Source of the DNA: DATHGT01 sp035317605
GTDB taxonomy: Bacteria; Methylomirabilota; Methylomirabilia; Rokubacteriales; CSP1-6
Assembly (NCBI GenBank): GCA_035317605.1
Contig: DATHGT010000049.1
Location: forward strand, 1-18,316
Direction of reading: 5' to 3'
Length of the DNA stretch: 18,316 nucleotides
The notes beneath the pieces are model-generated. The model was given only the letters and a program-made list of their open reading frames with translations. It was not told the DNA's origin and ran no database searches. Both the position numbers and the translations under genes were made by a program. Positions 12,797 through 18,316 of the stretch are shown piece after piece. Numbering within the stretch: position 1 is the stretch's first letter; the number at the start of each line of letters is the position of its first letter.

Positions 12797-13903
12797 TTAG
12801 AGGTTGTAGAGCTTCGCGCAGTTGTCCCAGAGCACTTTCTTCTGACTCTCCTTGTCCAGCGGCAGCTCGAGGAACGTGTCGATGGCGTGCGGGTAGCGCG
12901 AGTCGTCGTGGGGCCAGTCCGTGGAGACCACGAAGTTGTCGTCGCCCAGCTCGGCGACCACGTGCTTGGCCAGCTTCTCCTCCGGCTCGATCGAGACCCA
13001 GCACTGGCGATGGAACAGCTCCGAGGGCTCTTCCTTCTGGCCCCAGAGCTCGCTGTCGCCCCAGGCTTCCCAGCGCTCGTCGAGCGCCCACAGCCACCAG
13101 GGGAGCCACGAGCAGTTGCCCTCGAGGAAGGCCATGCGCAGCCGCGGGAAGCGGGAGAGGATGCCGCCGGTGAGGACGGCGCCGAGGGTCAGCATCATCT
13201 CGACGGGCTGGCCGCACACGTGGCTCAGCACGAGGTTGTCGAGGTAGCGCTTGGCCAGGTGCTCGGCGTAGACGGCGTGGTTGCCGTGGAACGACACGGT
13301 GACGTTCATGTCCTGGGCGGCTTCCCACAGCGGATCGTAGTAGCGGTCGTAGATCGGCCGGTTGTTGACCATGTGCGACGGCAGCACGAGCGTGATCGCG
13401 CCGAGGTCGCGCACGGCGACGCGGGCCTCGGCCACCGCGAGGTCGATGTCCTGGAGCGGGATCAGCGCGGTGGCCTTGAGGCGCTCGGGGCTCTCCTGGC
13501 AGAAGTCGGCGATCCAGCGGTTCCAGGCGCGGCTCATGGCCGCGGCGAAGACGGGCTCCAGCCCGTCGATGTTGATCGCCTGCGTGGCCCACGTGCGGAA
13601 CAGGATGCCGACGTCGATGCCCTCGATGTCCATGGCCTCGAGCGCTTCCTTCGGCTTGCTGCCGCGGTGCAGGCGCTCGGCGCCGGGACGCTTGTAGCGG
13701 AACGACCACGCGCGCTGGCGCTCGGGCCGGTCCGCGTAGGGAGGCATGACCCGGCCGTCGACGTGCGCGCGGGTGGAGCCGTAGTCGCCGGGCACGGTGA
13801 CGATGCGGCCCCGGAACTTCGGATCGAGGTAGTCCTCCCAGAGCGTGCGGGGCTCGACGACGTGCAGATCGCTGTCCATGACGCGCATGCCGTTCTTCGC
13901 CAT
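12797..13903 (-). CDS. Amidohydrolase family 2 protein (ACMSD-like, variant metal site)
   Basis: A 368-residue TIM-barrel protein. The first strand reads RVMDSDLHVVEP, giving D10/D12/H14 in place of the usual HxH; H206 is in VTVSFHGNH, E261 in AFLEGNCSW stands where ACMSD-type enzymes normally carry His, and D329 in VVSTDWPHDD is the last ligand. The DxDxH and LEG-type site defines a large subgroup of environmental amidohydrolases whose chemistry is little known, so calling it a decarboxylase would be premature. The ATG at 13903 has GGGAGG 5 bases upstream. It is first in a two-gene operon with the deacylase-like enzyme, and is divergent from a toxin-antitoxin pair. Confidence 0.88.
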   Translation of the reverse strand: MAKNGMRVMDSDLHVVEPRTLWEDYLDPKFRGRIVTVPGDYGSTRAHVDGRVMPPYADRPERQRAWSFRYKRPGAERLHRGSKPKEALEAMDIEGIDVGILFRTWATQAINIDGLEPVFAAAMSRAWNRWIADFCQESPERLKATALIPLQDIDLAVAEARVAVRDLGAITLVLPSHMVNNRPIYDRYYDPLWEAAQDMNVTVSFHGNHAVYAEHLAKRYLDNLVLSHVCGQPVEMMLTLGAVLTGGILSRFPRLRMAFLEGNCSWLPWWLWALDERWEAWGDSELWGQKEEPSELFHRQCWVSIEPEEKLAKHVVAELGDDNFVVSTDWPHDDSRYPHAIDTFLELPLDKESQKKVLWDNCAKLYNL

Positions 13904-14044
13904 TCAGGCCTCCCTTGCCGGGCTATTGTCGCCGGGAGACGCGCTTTCCGCCACCAACTTCACGAGTGCCTCTTGGCGCCCCGCGTCAATCGAGCACGCG
14001 ATCGGTCGTGGCCGACCCTGAGGATGGATCGCGCCATGATTTCG

Positions 14045-14061
14045 TGGCATGATTCATGGCA
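14045..14061 (+). promoter_or_regulatory. Imperfect palindrome over the antitoxin start, candidate operator
   Basis: TGGCATGATTCATGGCA (14045-14061) pairs with itself at 7 of 8 positions around a central base. A further inverted pair GCCATGA (14033-14039) and TCATGGC (14054-14060) overlaps it. Antitoxins usually bind such sites at their own promoter; the position over the ATG would block both transcription and translation start. Confidence 0.45.
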
Positions 14062-14345
14062 TGGCGACCGTGCGTAATTTTCATCTTCCATTGCCGGAAC
14101 CGCTTTATCGGCGCCTGCGGGACGCCGCCGAACGGACGAACCAGCCGGCGACGACGCTGGCCCGGTACGCCATCGAGACCTGGCTCCGGCAGCATCGCAA
14201 GCTGATGACGCGCGAAGCGATTGCCGAGTACGCGGCGGCGGTCGCCGGGACGCCGGATGACCTCGACGAAGACCTCGAGGAAGCGTCGCTCGAACGGTGG
14301 CGCGAGGCGCCACGCGCGAAGAAAGCGCGCCGGCGGAAGCGATGA
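14049..14345 (+). CDS. Antitoxin of a MazF-type pair (ribbon-helix-helix-like)
   Basis: A 94- to 98-residue protein. VRNFHLPLPEPLYRRLRDAA, then ERTNQPATTLARYAIETWL has the pattern of a ribbon-helix-helix DNA-binding fold: a short strand, then two amphipathic helices. The second half is acidic (TPDDLDEDLEEASLERWRE) and ends in a basic KKARRRKR tail, typical of a flexible toxin-binding part. The start is 14049 or 14061; neither has a Shine-Dalgarno site. A CATGAT -10-like hexamer at 14035-14040 would place transcription near 14047 and favour a leaderless message from 14049. Its stop overlaps the toxin start by 4 bp (ATGA). A classic MazE AbrB fold is not seen. Confidence 0.78.
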   Translation: MIHGMATVRNFHLPLPEPLYRRLRDAAERTNQPATTLARYAIETWLRQHRKLMTREAIAEYAAAVAGTPDDLDEDLEEASLERWREAPRAKKARRRKR

Positions 14346-14689
14346 AGCGAGGCGAGGTGTTCTGGGCGGAGTTGAAGCCGCGGTCTGGAGCGGAGCAAAG
14401 CGGACGCCGTCCCGTGATCGTGATGTCCAGCGACGGCTTCAATCTCACGCCGGCGTGGCGATCGATCATCGTGGTTCCCGTTTCGACGTCCGGGGCGCAG
14501 GCTCGCCGCGGCCCGACGGCGGTACCCCTGCCTTCCGGTGCGACCGGCCTTCCGCGAGACAGCATCGCGGTGTGTCACCAAGTGACGACACTCGATCGCA
14601 CGAAGCTGTCGGAGCGAGCGGGCGTGCTGTCCGCGGGCATGCTCGCGGCGGTTGAGGCGGGCCTGAAGGCAGCGCTCGACCTCGACTGA
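14342..14689 (+). CDS. MazF/PemK-family endoribonuclease toxin
   Basis: A 115-residue protein of standard MazF length. Family blocks are in order: MKRGEVFWAELKPRSG with EQSGRRPVIVMSSDGFN (17-33), SIIVVPVST (41-49), PLPSGATGLPRDSIAVCHQV (61-80) and TTLDRTKLSERAGVLSAGM (81-99). MazF toxins cut mRNA or structured RNA at short sequences; the RRPVIV strand and the H/Q-V-TTLDR region form the active site. The ATG at 14342 overlaps the antitoxin stop, so expression is coupled. The toxin looks intact. Its cleavage sequence cannot be predicted. Confidence 0.92.
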   Translation: MKRGEVFWAELKPRSGAEQSGRRPVIVMSSDGFNLTPAWRSIIVVPVSTSGAQARRGPTAVPLPSGATGLPRDSIAVCHQVTTLDRTKLSERAGVLSAGMLAAVEAGLKAALDLD

Positions 14690-14715
14690 CGTCATTGGAG
14701 TGCCGGGCGGCCCGG

Positions 14716-14743
14716 TTGCCGAAATCGACAGGCCTCGTAGAAT
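14716..14743 (+). promoter_or_regulatory. Putative promoter of the thioredoxin-fold gene
   Basis: TTGCCG (14716-14721), a 16-base spacer and TAGAAT (14738-14743, 5 of 6 consensus bases). Transcription would begin near 14750, just before the GGGGAGGGA ribosome-binding site of the next gene. It indicates expression separate from the toxin-antitoxin pair. Confidence 0.5.
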
Positions 14744-14763
14744 TCCTTGAAGGGGAGGGAGCC

Positions 14764-15507
14764 ATGGCCAAGAGCGCGGTCACGCCGGAGCGTTTCGCCA
14801 AGGGCATGACGTTCGAGCAGTACGTGGCGTACACGGGCACCGCCGAGAACCTGGCCCGCGAGGCGTGGGGCGGCTACTTCCCGGACGCGGGATCGATCGC
14901 CGTCCAGCGCAAGGACAACAGCGGCGTGTTCCGCGATCGCTACGCGCGGGCGCGGCTGGCGGATCATCAGACGGCGGCGATCAAGTGGCTGGCCGCCCAG
15001 CCGAACGGCCCCGCGAAGATCCTGGTCATCTCCGAGGACTGGTCGTCCGACTGCCGTCGCGACGTGCCGATGCTCGCGCGCCTGGCCGAGGCGGGGGGCC
15101 TCGAGCTGCGCATCTTCAACCGCGACGGCACGAAGATCCTCTCGACCCGCCGGCCCGATCCCGCGGCGTTTCCCGACGGCAACCACGACCTCATGCTCGA
15201 GTTCATGAACGCCAAGAACGGCGGCGAGTGGGCGTCGCTGCCGGTGGCCGTGATCTACGCGCGCGACTTCACCGAGCTGTACCGCTACCTCGAATACCCG
15301 GCGATCTACCACAAGGACCGCATCCGCGGGTATCAGGGATCGGCGCGGCCGGGGGAGAGCGACGATCAGCGCAAGGCGCGCGAGGGGAAGGAATTCCTGG
15401 CCATGCAGCACTCGCCGTTCTTCGACGTGTGGGCGTCGGCCGGGATCGACGAGATCCTCAGCGCGCTGTTCGAGAAACTGACCGTCCCCGCGTCCTACCC
15501 GGGCTAG
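14764..15507 (+). CDS. Thioredoxin-fold protein with a single, C-terminal active-site Cys
   Basis: A 247-residue cytoplasmic protein without a signal peptide. The core KILVISEDWSSDCRRDVPML (85-104) is a thioredoxin strand-turn-helix in which the WCxxC site is W93-S94-S95-D96-C97: the first, nucleophilic Cys is Ser, while the second is kept. C97 is the only Cys in the protein. P160 in WASLPVAVIYARD is in the cis-Pro position. The arrangement follows the Thioredoxin_9 type (ISEDWCPDC-like). A normal dithiol reductase cycle is impossible; it may act as a binding, monothiol or chaperone-like protein. The ATG at 14764 has GGGAGGGA 3-4 bases upstream. The final codons and stop lie within a long hairpin. 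Confidence 0.82.
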   Translation: MAKSAVTPERFAKGMTFEQYVAYTGTAENLAREAWGGYFPDAGSIAVQRKDNSGVFRDRYARARLADHQTAAIKWLAAQPNGPAKILVISEDWSSDCRRDVPMLARLAEAGGLELRIFNRDGTKILSTRRPDPAAFPDGNHDLMLEFMNAKNGGEWASLPVAVIYARDFTELYRYLEYPAIYHKDRIRGYQGSARPGESDDQRKAREGKEFLAMQHSPFFDVWASAGIDEILSALFEKLTVPASYPG

Positions 15508-15519
15508 GACGCGGGACGG
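15482..15519. terminator. Hairpin spanning the stop of the thioredoxin-fold gene and of an opposing gene tail
   Basis: GCGTCCTA (15490-15497) and TAGGACGC (15505-15512) pair perfectly around CCCGGGC; with one bulged C the stem extends to CCGTCCC/GGGACGG (15482-15519). The right arm contains the TAG of the plus-strand gene and the left side, by symmetry, a TAG for a minus-strand frame ending at 15504. No T-run follows. It is suited to be a shared terminator for convergent genes. Confidence 0.5.
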
Positions 15520-15657
15520 TACGACAGCAACACGACGCAGTACCAGTGGTCGCCGAGCGAGTTCCCAGTCGCCCACTTCGGATTCGCGCCGAGCCGCGCG
15601 ACGCCGCGCAGCCCCGAACCACTCCTGCATCCGTATCGCGCGGCCCTGGGGATTCAC
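15504..15657 (-). pseudogene. Decayed C-terminal remnant of an unrecognised gene
   Basis: On the minus strand two frames in succession show strongly GC-rich third positions. From about 15657 a frame reads NPQGRAIRMQEWFGAARR; from about 15612 to the TAG at 15506-15504 another frame reads VARLGANPKWATGNSLGD followed by HWYCVVLLSYRPAS. Neither has a credible full-length start, and both are closed upstream by TGA codons. The pattern fits the last ~50 codons of a gene that lost its 5' part and took one frameshift. I do not recognise the family. The rest of 15508-15817 holds only an AT-rich patch near 15680 and the promoter-like element at 15801. Confidence 0.4.
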
Positions 15658-15800
15658 GGCGCCAATTGTCGGCGAACCTCAGAAAAACCACAATAGTGCC
15701 GCGCGGAGACTCTGGGGGCGTGCGGGGTCGATCCGGCCGCGCGCCGGCCCCGCCCCCGCCCGTCTCGCCGACACGGACTCACGGCGCCTCCGCGCCAGGA

Positions 15801-15809
15801 TGCTATGCT
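15801..15809 (+). promoter_or_regulatory. Extended -10 element for a near-leaderless molybdoenzyme message
   Basis: TGC-TATGCT (15801-15809) matches an extended -10 (TGN plus TATAAT, 4 of 6). It ends 8 bases before the ATG at 15818, so transcription would start at the start codon, which lacks a good Shine-Dalgarno site (only GGGG 3 bases away). No clear -35 is visible at 16-18 bases. The same GCTATGCT string occurs at the start of the MFS gene, where it overlaps the ATG and may be unrelated. Confidence 0.35.
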
Positions 15810-15817
15810 TCGGGGTC

Positions 15818-18019
15818 ATGAGCGCGAACATTCTCTACGAGGCGCCTCGGGTCGCGGCGGGTCCGGGGGAGACGGTCGTCACCAGCACGTGCGGTCACAA
15901 CTGCGGGGGGCGGTGCGTGGTCAACGCCCACGTGCGCGACGGGCGGATCGTCCGCATCAGCACCGATCCGCGCAAGTGGACGTCCGAGGTGCCGCCCCTG
16001 CACGCGTGCGTGCGCGGGTTCGGCCAGCTCGAGCGGGTGAACCATCCCGACCGCTTGCTGCACCCGCTCCGGCGCACGGGACCGCGCGGGACGGGGCAGT
16101 TCGAGCGCATCGGCTGGGACGAGGCCCTGGACGAAGTCGCGGCCCAGATGGTGCGCGTGCGCGACACCTACGGCCCCGCCGCCATCCTCGATTGCTCGCG
16201 CACGGGCAGCACGTCGATGCTGCACAGCGGCCGGCTCAACGTGCAGCGCCTGCTCCACCGGTTCGGCGGTTGCACCGAGCTGTGGTCGAACCTGTCGGCC
16301 GAGGCTGAGGTGTTCGCCGTCAAGCATACCTATGGAGGCGAGTACAAGAGCTCCGGCCGCGAGCCCACCGACTACGTCAACTCGCGGCTGATCGTCATGT
16401 GGGGGTGGGCGCCGGGCGACGGCACCTTCGGCACGGGGACGCTCCAGTACCTCAAGCTCGCCAAGAAGCACGGCACCCGCGTGGTCTGCGTCGACCCGCG
16501 GCGCACCCGCACGAGCTGGGAGCTGGCCGACGAGCATGTCTTCATCCGGCCCTCCACCGACACCGCCGCGCTCATCGCCATGGCCTTCGTGATCGCCAGC
16601 GAGGGACTGCACGACCAGGCGTTCCTCGATCGCTTCGTGCTGGGCTTCGACGAGGCCACGCTGCCCGCGGGCGCTCCCGCCGGCTCCTCGTACCGCTCGT
16701 ATCTGTTCGGACTCACCGACGGCGTGCGCAAGACGCCGGAGTGGGCGGCCGGGATCACCGGGGTGCCGGCGGAGACGATCCGGCGGCTGGCCGTCGCGCT
16801 GGCCACCGAGAAGCCCTCGGCGCTCCACTGCGGCTACGCGCCCGGCCGCACGTATCAGGGCGAGCAGTTCCATCGCGCCGCCTATGCGCTGGCCGCGATG
16901 ACGGGTAGCGTCGGCGTCACCGGCGGCAACTCGGGAGTCAGCAACGGGGCGTGCGGGCGCTCGGGCATCAAGAGCCTGCCGTTCGGCGAGAACCCGGTGA
17001 ACGCGCGGGTCGCCTCGTCGATGCTCGCCGACGTCCTCGCGCGCGGGAAATCCGGCGGCTATCCGGCCGACATCAAGCTGGTCTACTCGGCCGCGGGCGA
17101 CCTCTTCAACCAGTGCCCGAACGTGAACAAGACCATCGCCGCCGCGCAGAGCCTCGAGTTCATGGTGGCCCACGAGCACTTCATCACCCCCACCGCGCGC
17201 TACGCCGACATCGTCCTGCCGGCCACGACGTTCTGGGAGCGCAACGACATGCACACGCCGTGGGCGGGCGCGGGCCACTACGTGATCTTCATGCAGCAGG
17301 CCATCCCGCCGGTGGGCGAGTGCCGGAACGATCTGGACATCTGCGCGGACCTGGCCCGGCGTCTCGGCATCGAGGGCTACAACGACAAGACCGAGGAGGA
17401 ATGGCTGCGCGAGCTGTCGGCCGGCGTCATCGACGACTTCGACACGTTCCGCGCGCAAGGGCTGGCGCGGCTGCCCGCGCCCGACGACGCGGTCGCTCAC
17501 GCCGCCCAGATCCGTGACGGCAAGCCCTTCGCGACGCCGTCCGGCAAGATCGAGATCTACTCGACCACGCTCGCCGCGCAGCCCGACCCCTACGGCCTCG
17601 GCCCGATTCCGCCCATTCCCACGTGGACGCCCGACACCGTCGACGCGCGCCACCCCCTGCGCTTGCTCACGCCGAAGTCACGGGCCCGCACGCACTCGAT
17701 CCACGGCAACCAGCCGGTGCTGGCCCGCGCCGATCGCGACGACGTGTGGATGCATCCGGCCGACGCCGCCGCGCGCGGGATCGTAGACGGCCAGCGCGTG
17801 CGCGTCTTCAACGACCGCGGCGCCACCGCGCTGCCGGTGCGGGTGACCGATCGCATCGCGCCCGGCGTGGTCTCGATCAAGGAAGGCGCCTGGTTCACCG
17901 CTGACGAGACCGGCGCGGACACGCGCGGCTGCGCCAACGTGCTCACCGAAGACCGCGCCTCGCCCGCCGGCGCCTCCACATACAACAGCTCCTTCGTCGA
18001 GATCTCCGCCGCGGATTGA
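15818..18019 (+). CDS. Molybdopterin oxidoreductase, DMSO reductase family catalytic subunit
   Basis: A 733-residue protein. The N-terminal [4Fe-4S] site is C25-x3-C29-x3-C33-x30-C64, the DmsA-type spacing. Molybdopterin-domain landmarks include VMWGWAPGDGTFGTGT (193-208), VVCVDPRRTRTSWELADEHV (about 223-242) and YADIVLPATTFWERND (about 466-481). The C-terminal dinucleotide-binding beta-barrel (about 605-733) has RLLTPKSRARTHSIHGN. S160 in WSNLSAEAEV lies at the position of the Mo-ligating Ser of DmsA by spacing after GG, an inference. There is no twin-arginine signal peptide, and no electron-transfer (DmsB-like) or membrane subunit follows, so it probably works in the cytoplasm with an unlinked partner. 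Start 15818 is chosen over 15800. An MFS gene follows after 63 bp. Confidence 0.9.
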   Translation: MSANILYEAPRVAAGPGETVVTSTCGHNCGGRCVVNAHVRDGRIVRISTDPRKWTSEVPPLHACVRGFGQLERVNHPDRLLHPLRRTGPRGTGQFERIGWDEALDEVAAQMVRVRDTYGPAAILDCSRTGSTSMLHSGRLNVQRLLHRFGGCTELWSNLSAEAEVFAVKHTYGGEYKSSGREPTDYVNSRLIVMWGWAPGDGTFGTGTLQYLKLAKKHGTRVVCVDPRRTRTSWELADEHVFIRPSTDTAALIAMAFVIASEGLHDQAFLDRFVLGFDEATLPAGAPAGSSYRSYLFGLTDGVRKTPEWAAGITGVPAETIRRLAVALATEKPSALHCGYAPGRTYQGEQFHRAAYALAAMTGSVGVTGGNSGVSNGACGRSGIKSLPFGENPVNARVASSMLADVLARGKSGGYPADIKLVYSAAGDLFNQCPNVNKTIAAAQSLEFMVAHEHFITPTARYADIVLPATTFWERNDMHTPWAGAGHYVIFMQQAIPPVGECRNDLDICADLARRLGIEGYNDKTEEEWLRELSAGVIDDFDTFRAQGLARLPAPDDAVAHAAQIRDGKPFATPSGKIEIYSTTLAAQPDPYGLGPIPPIPTWTPDTVDARHPLRLLTPKSRARTHSIHGNQPVLARADRDDVWMHPADAAARGIVDGQRVRVFNDRGATALPVRVTDRIAPGVVSIKEGAWFTADETGADTRGCANVLTEDRASPAGASTYNSSFVEISAAD

Positions 18020-18024
18020 CCGAA

Positions 18025-18046
18025 TGGGGGCCCCGAATGGCCCCCA
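18025..18046 (+). terminator. Hairpin after the molybdoenzyme gene
   Basis: TGGGGGCC (18025-18032) and GGCCCCCA (18039-18046) form an 8-bp stem with a CCGAAT loop, 6 bases beyond the stop codon. No T-tract follows. It may end or stabilise the molybdoenzyme message ahead of the MFS gene. Confidence 0.45.
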
Positions 18047-18082
18047 AACCCCCCAACGCTCGGCGCGCCTCGTAAGGACGCT

Positions 18083-18316
18083 ATGCTGCTGGGCTCGCGG
18101 GCCGCGTTCGCGCCGATCCTGCTGACGTGCTACGCGATCACGCTGGCCCTGCACGTCGGCTCGATCGCGCTCAGCACGCTGCTGCCCTTCCGGATGATGG
18201 AGGTCGGTGGCAGCAGCACCCAGGTCGGCCTACTGTTCTCGGTCATGACCGTGGTGTCGATGGTGCTGCGGCCGACCATCGGCGGCTGGGTCGACCGTCT
18301 GGGCGCGCGACGGGTG
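18083..18316 (+). CDS. Major facilitator superfamily transporter (5' part only)
   Basis: The first 78 codons are in the window; the gene runs off the right edge. Two membrane helices are visible: about residues 8-31 (APILLTCYAITLALHVGSIA) and about 47-66 (QVGLLFSVMTVVSMVLRPTI). They are followed by GGWVDRLGARR (67-77), the conserved MFS motif A loop G-x3-D-R-x-G-x-R between helices 2 and 3. The ATG at 18083 has AAGGA 4 bases upstream. The gene is in the same direction as the molybdoenzyme, 63 bp apart with a hairpin between. The substrate cannot be predicted from this part; export or uptake of the molybdoenzyme's substrate is only a guess. Confidence 0.85.
   Translation, partial: MLLGSRAAFAPILLTCYAITLALHVGSIALSTLLPFRMMEVGGSSTQVGLLFSVMTVVSMVLRPTIGGWVDRLGARRV

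Noticed and set aside
10809..12800. 663-codon open frame on the plus strand
   Set aside because: It is antisense to the deacylase-type amidohydrolase and runs through the repeat and hairpin region; no recognisable protein motif.
12720..13709. N-terminal extension of the deacylase-like protein to 893 residues
   Set aside because: The extra part is another reading frame of the ACMSD-like gene on the same strand; the family start MGYDLLVKNG at 12719 has a ribosome-binding site.
15803..17653. 616-codon open frame on the minus strand
   Set aside because: It is antisense to the molybdopterin oxidoreductase, whose Fe-S and cofactor motifs are unambiguous.

Overview
The window is high-GC bacterial DNA with dense, short-spaced genes, strongly GC-biased third codon positions, Shine-Dalgarno sites of the GGAGG type and several sigma-70-like promoters. 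The gene mix is metal-dependent amidohydrolases, a thiamine-diphosphate enzyme, a dienelactone hydrolase, an iron/2-oxoglutarate oxygenase, a molybdopterin oxidoreductase, toxin-antitoxin pairs and glycine-reductase-like genes. This resembles uncultured soil or subsurface bacteria such as Candidatus Rokubacteria/Methylomirabilota. That assignment is an inference from style and content; there is no rRNA or marker gene here. I saw no tRNA, rRNA, CRISPR array or intact insertion sequence.

Layout. 1-1402 (minus): start of a GrdB-like gene preceded by a GrdE-like gene, relatives of glycine/sarcosine/betaine reductase component B. 1494-2152 (plus): a Phd/YefM antitoxin and PIN toxin pair. 2246-5672 (minus): a three-gene operon of dienelactone hydrolase, ACMSD-type amidohydrolase and acetolactate-synthase-like TPP enzyme, behind a TTGACG-N17-TAAGGT promoter. 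5867-6884 (plus): a sugar O-methyltransferase-like gene whose 5' end appears frameshifted. 6998-7987 (plus): an isopenicillin-N-synthase-like dioxygenase. 8058-9746 (minus): two exported proteins, the second with a LamG jellyroll domain. 9747-11027: an accessory patch with two diverged copies of a ~105-bp intergenic repeat flanking a dual-specificity-phosphatase gene and a small ParB-like DGHHR gene. 11028-13903 (minus): an N-acyl-D-amino-acid-deacylase-type amidohydrolase and an ACMSD-like amidohydrolase. 14049-14689 (plus): an antitoxin and a MazF/PemK toxin. 14764-15507 (plus): a thioredoxin-fold protein with a Ser in place of the first active-site Cys. 15504-15657 (minus): a decayed gene tail. 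15818-18019 (plus): a large molybdopterin oxidoreductase. 18083-end (plus): start of an MFS transporter.

How they may work together. The hydrolase/amidohydrolase/TPP operon and the second amidohydrolase pair look like catabolic modules for carboxylated or acylated organic compounds; substrates cannot be read from sequence. The two toxin-antitoxin pairs, the repeat pair, the decayed gene and the frameshifted methyltransferase mark the spaces between these modules as evolutionarily active.

Most worth a second look: the GrdE-like protein that seems to lack the cysteine from which the pyruvoyl cofactor is made; the paired intergenic repeat upstream of two unrelated minus-strand operons, one copy carrying a possible 26-codon ORF; the LamG leader whose ribosome-binding site can pair with an upstream arm; and the phosphatase plus ParB-like pair.
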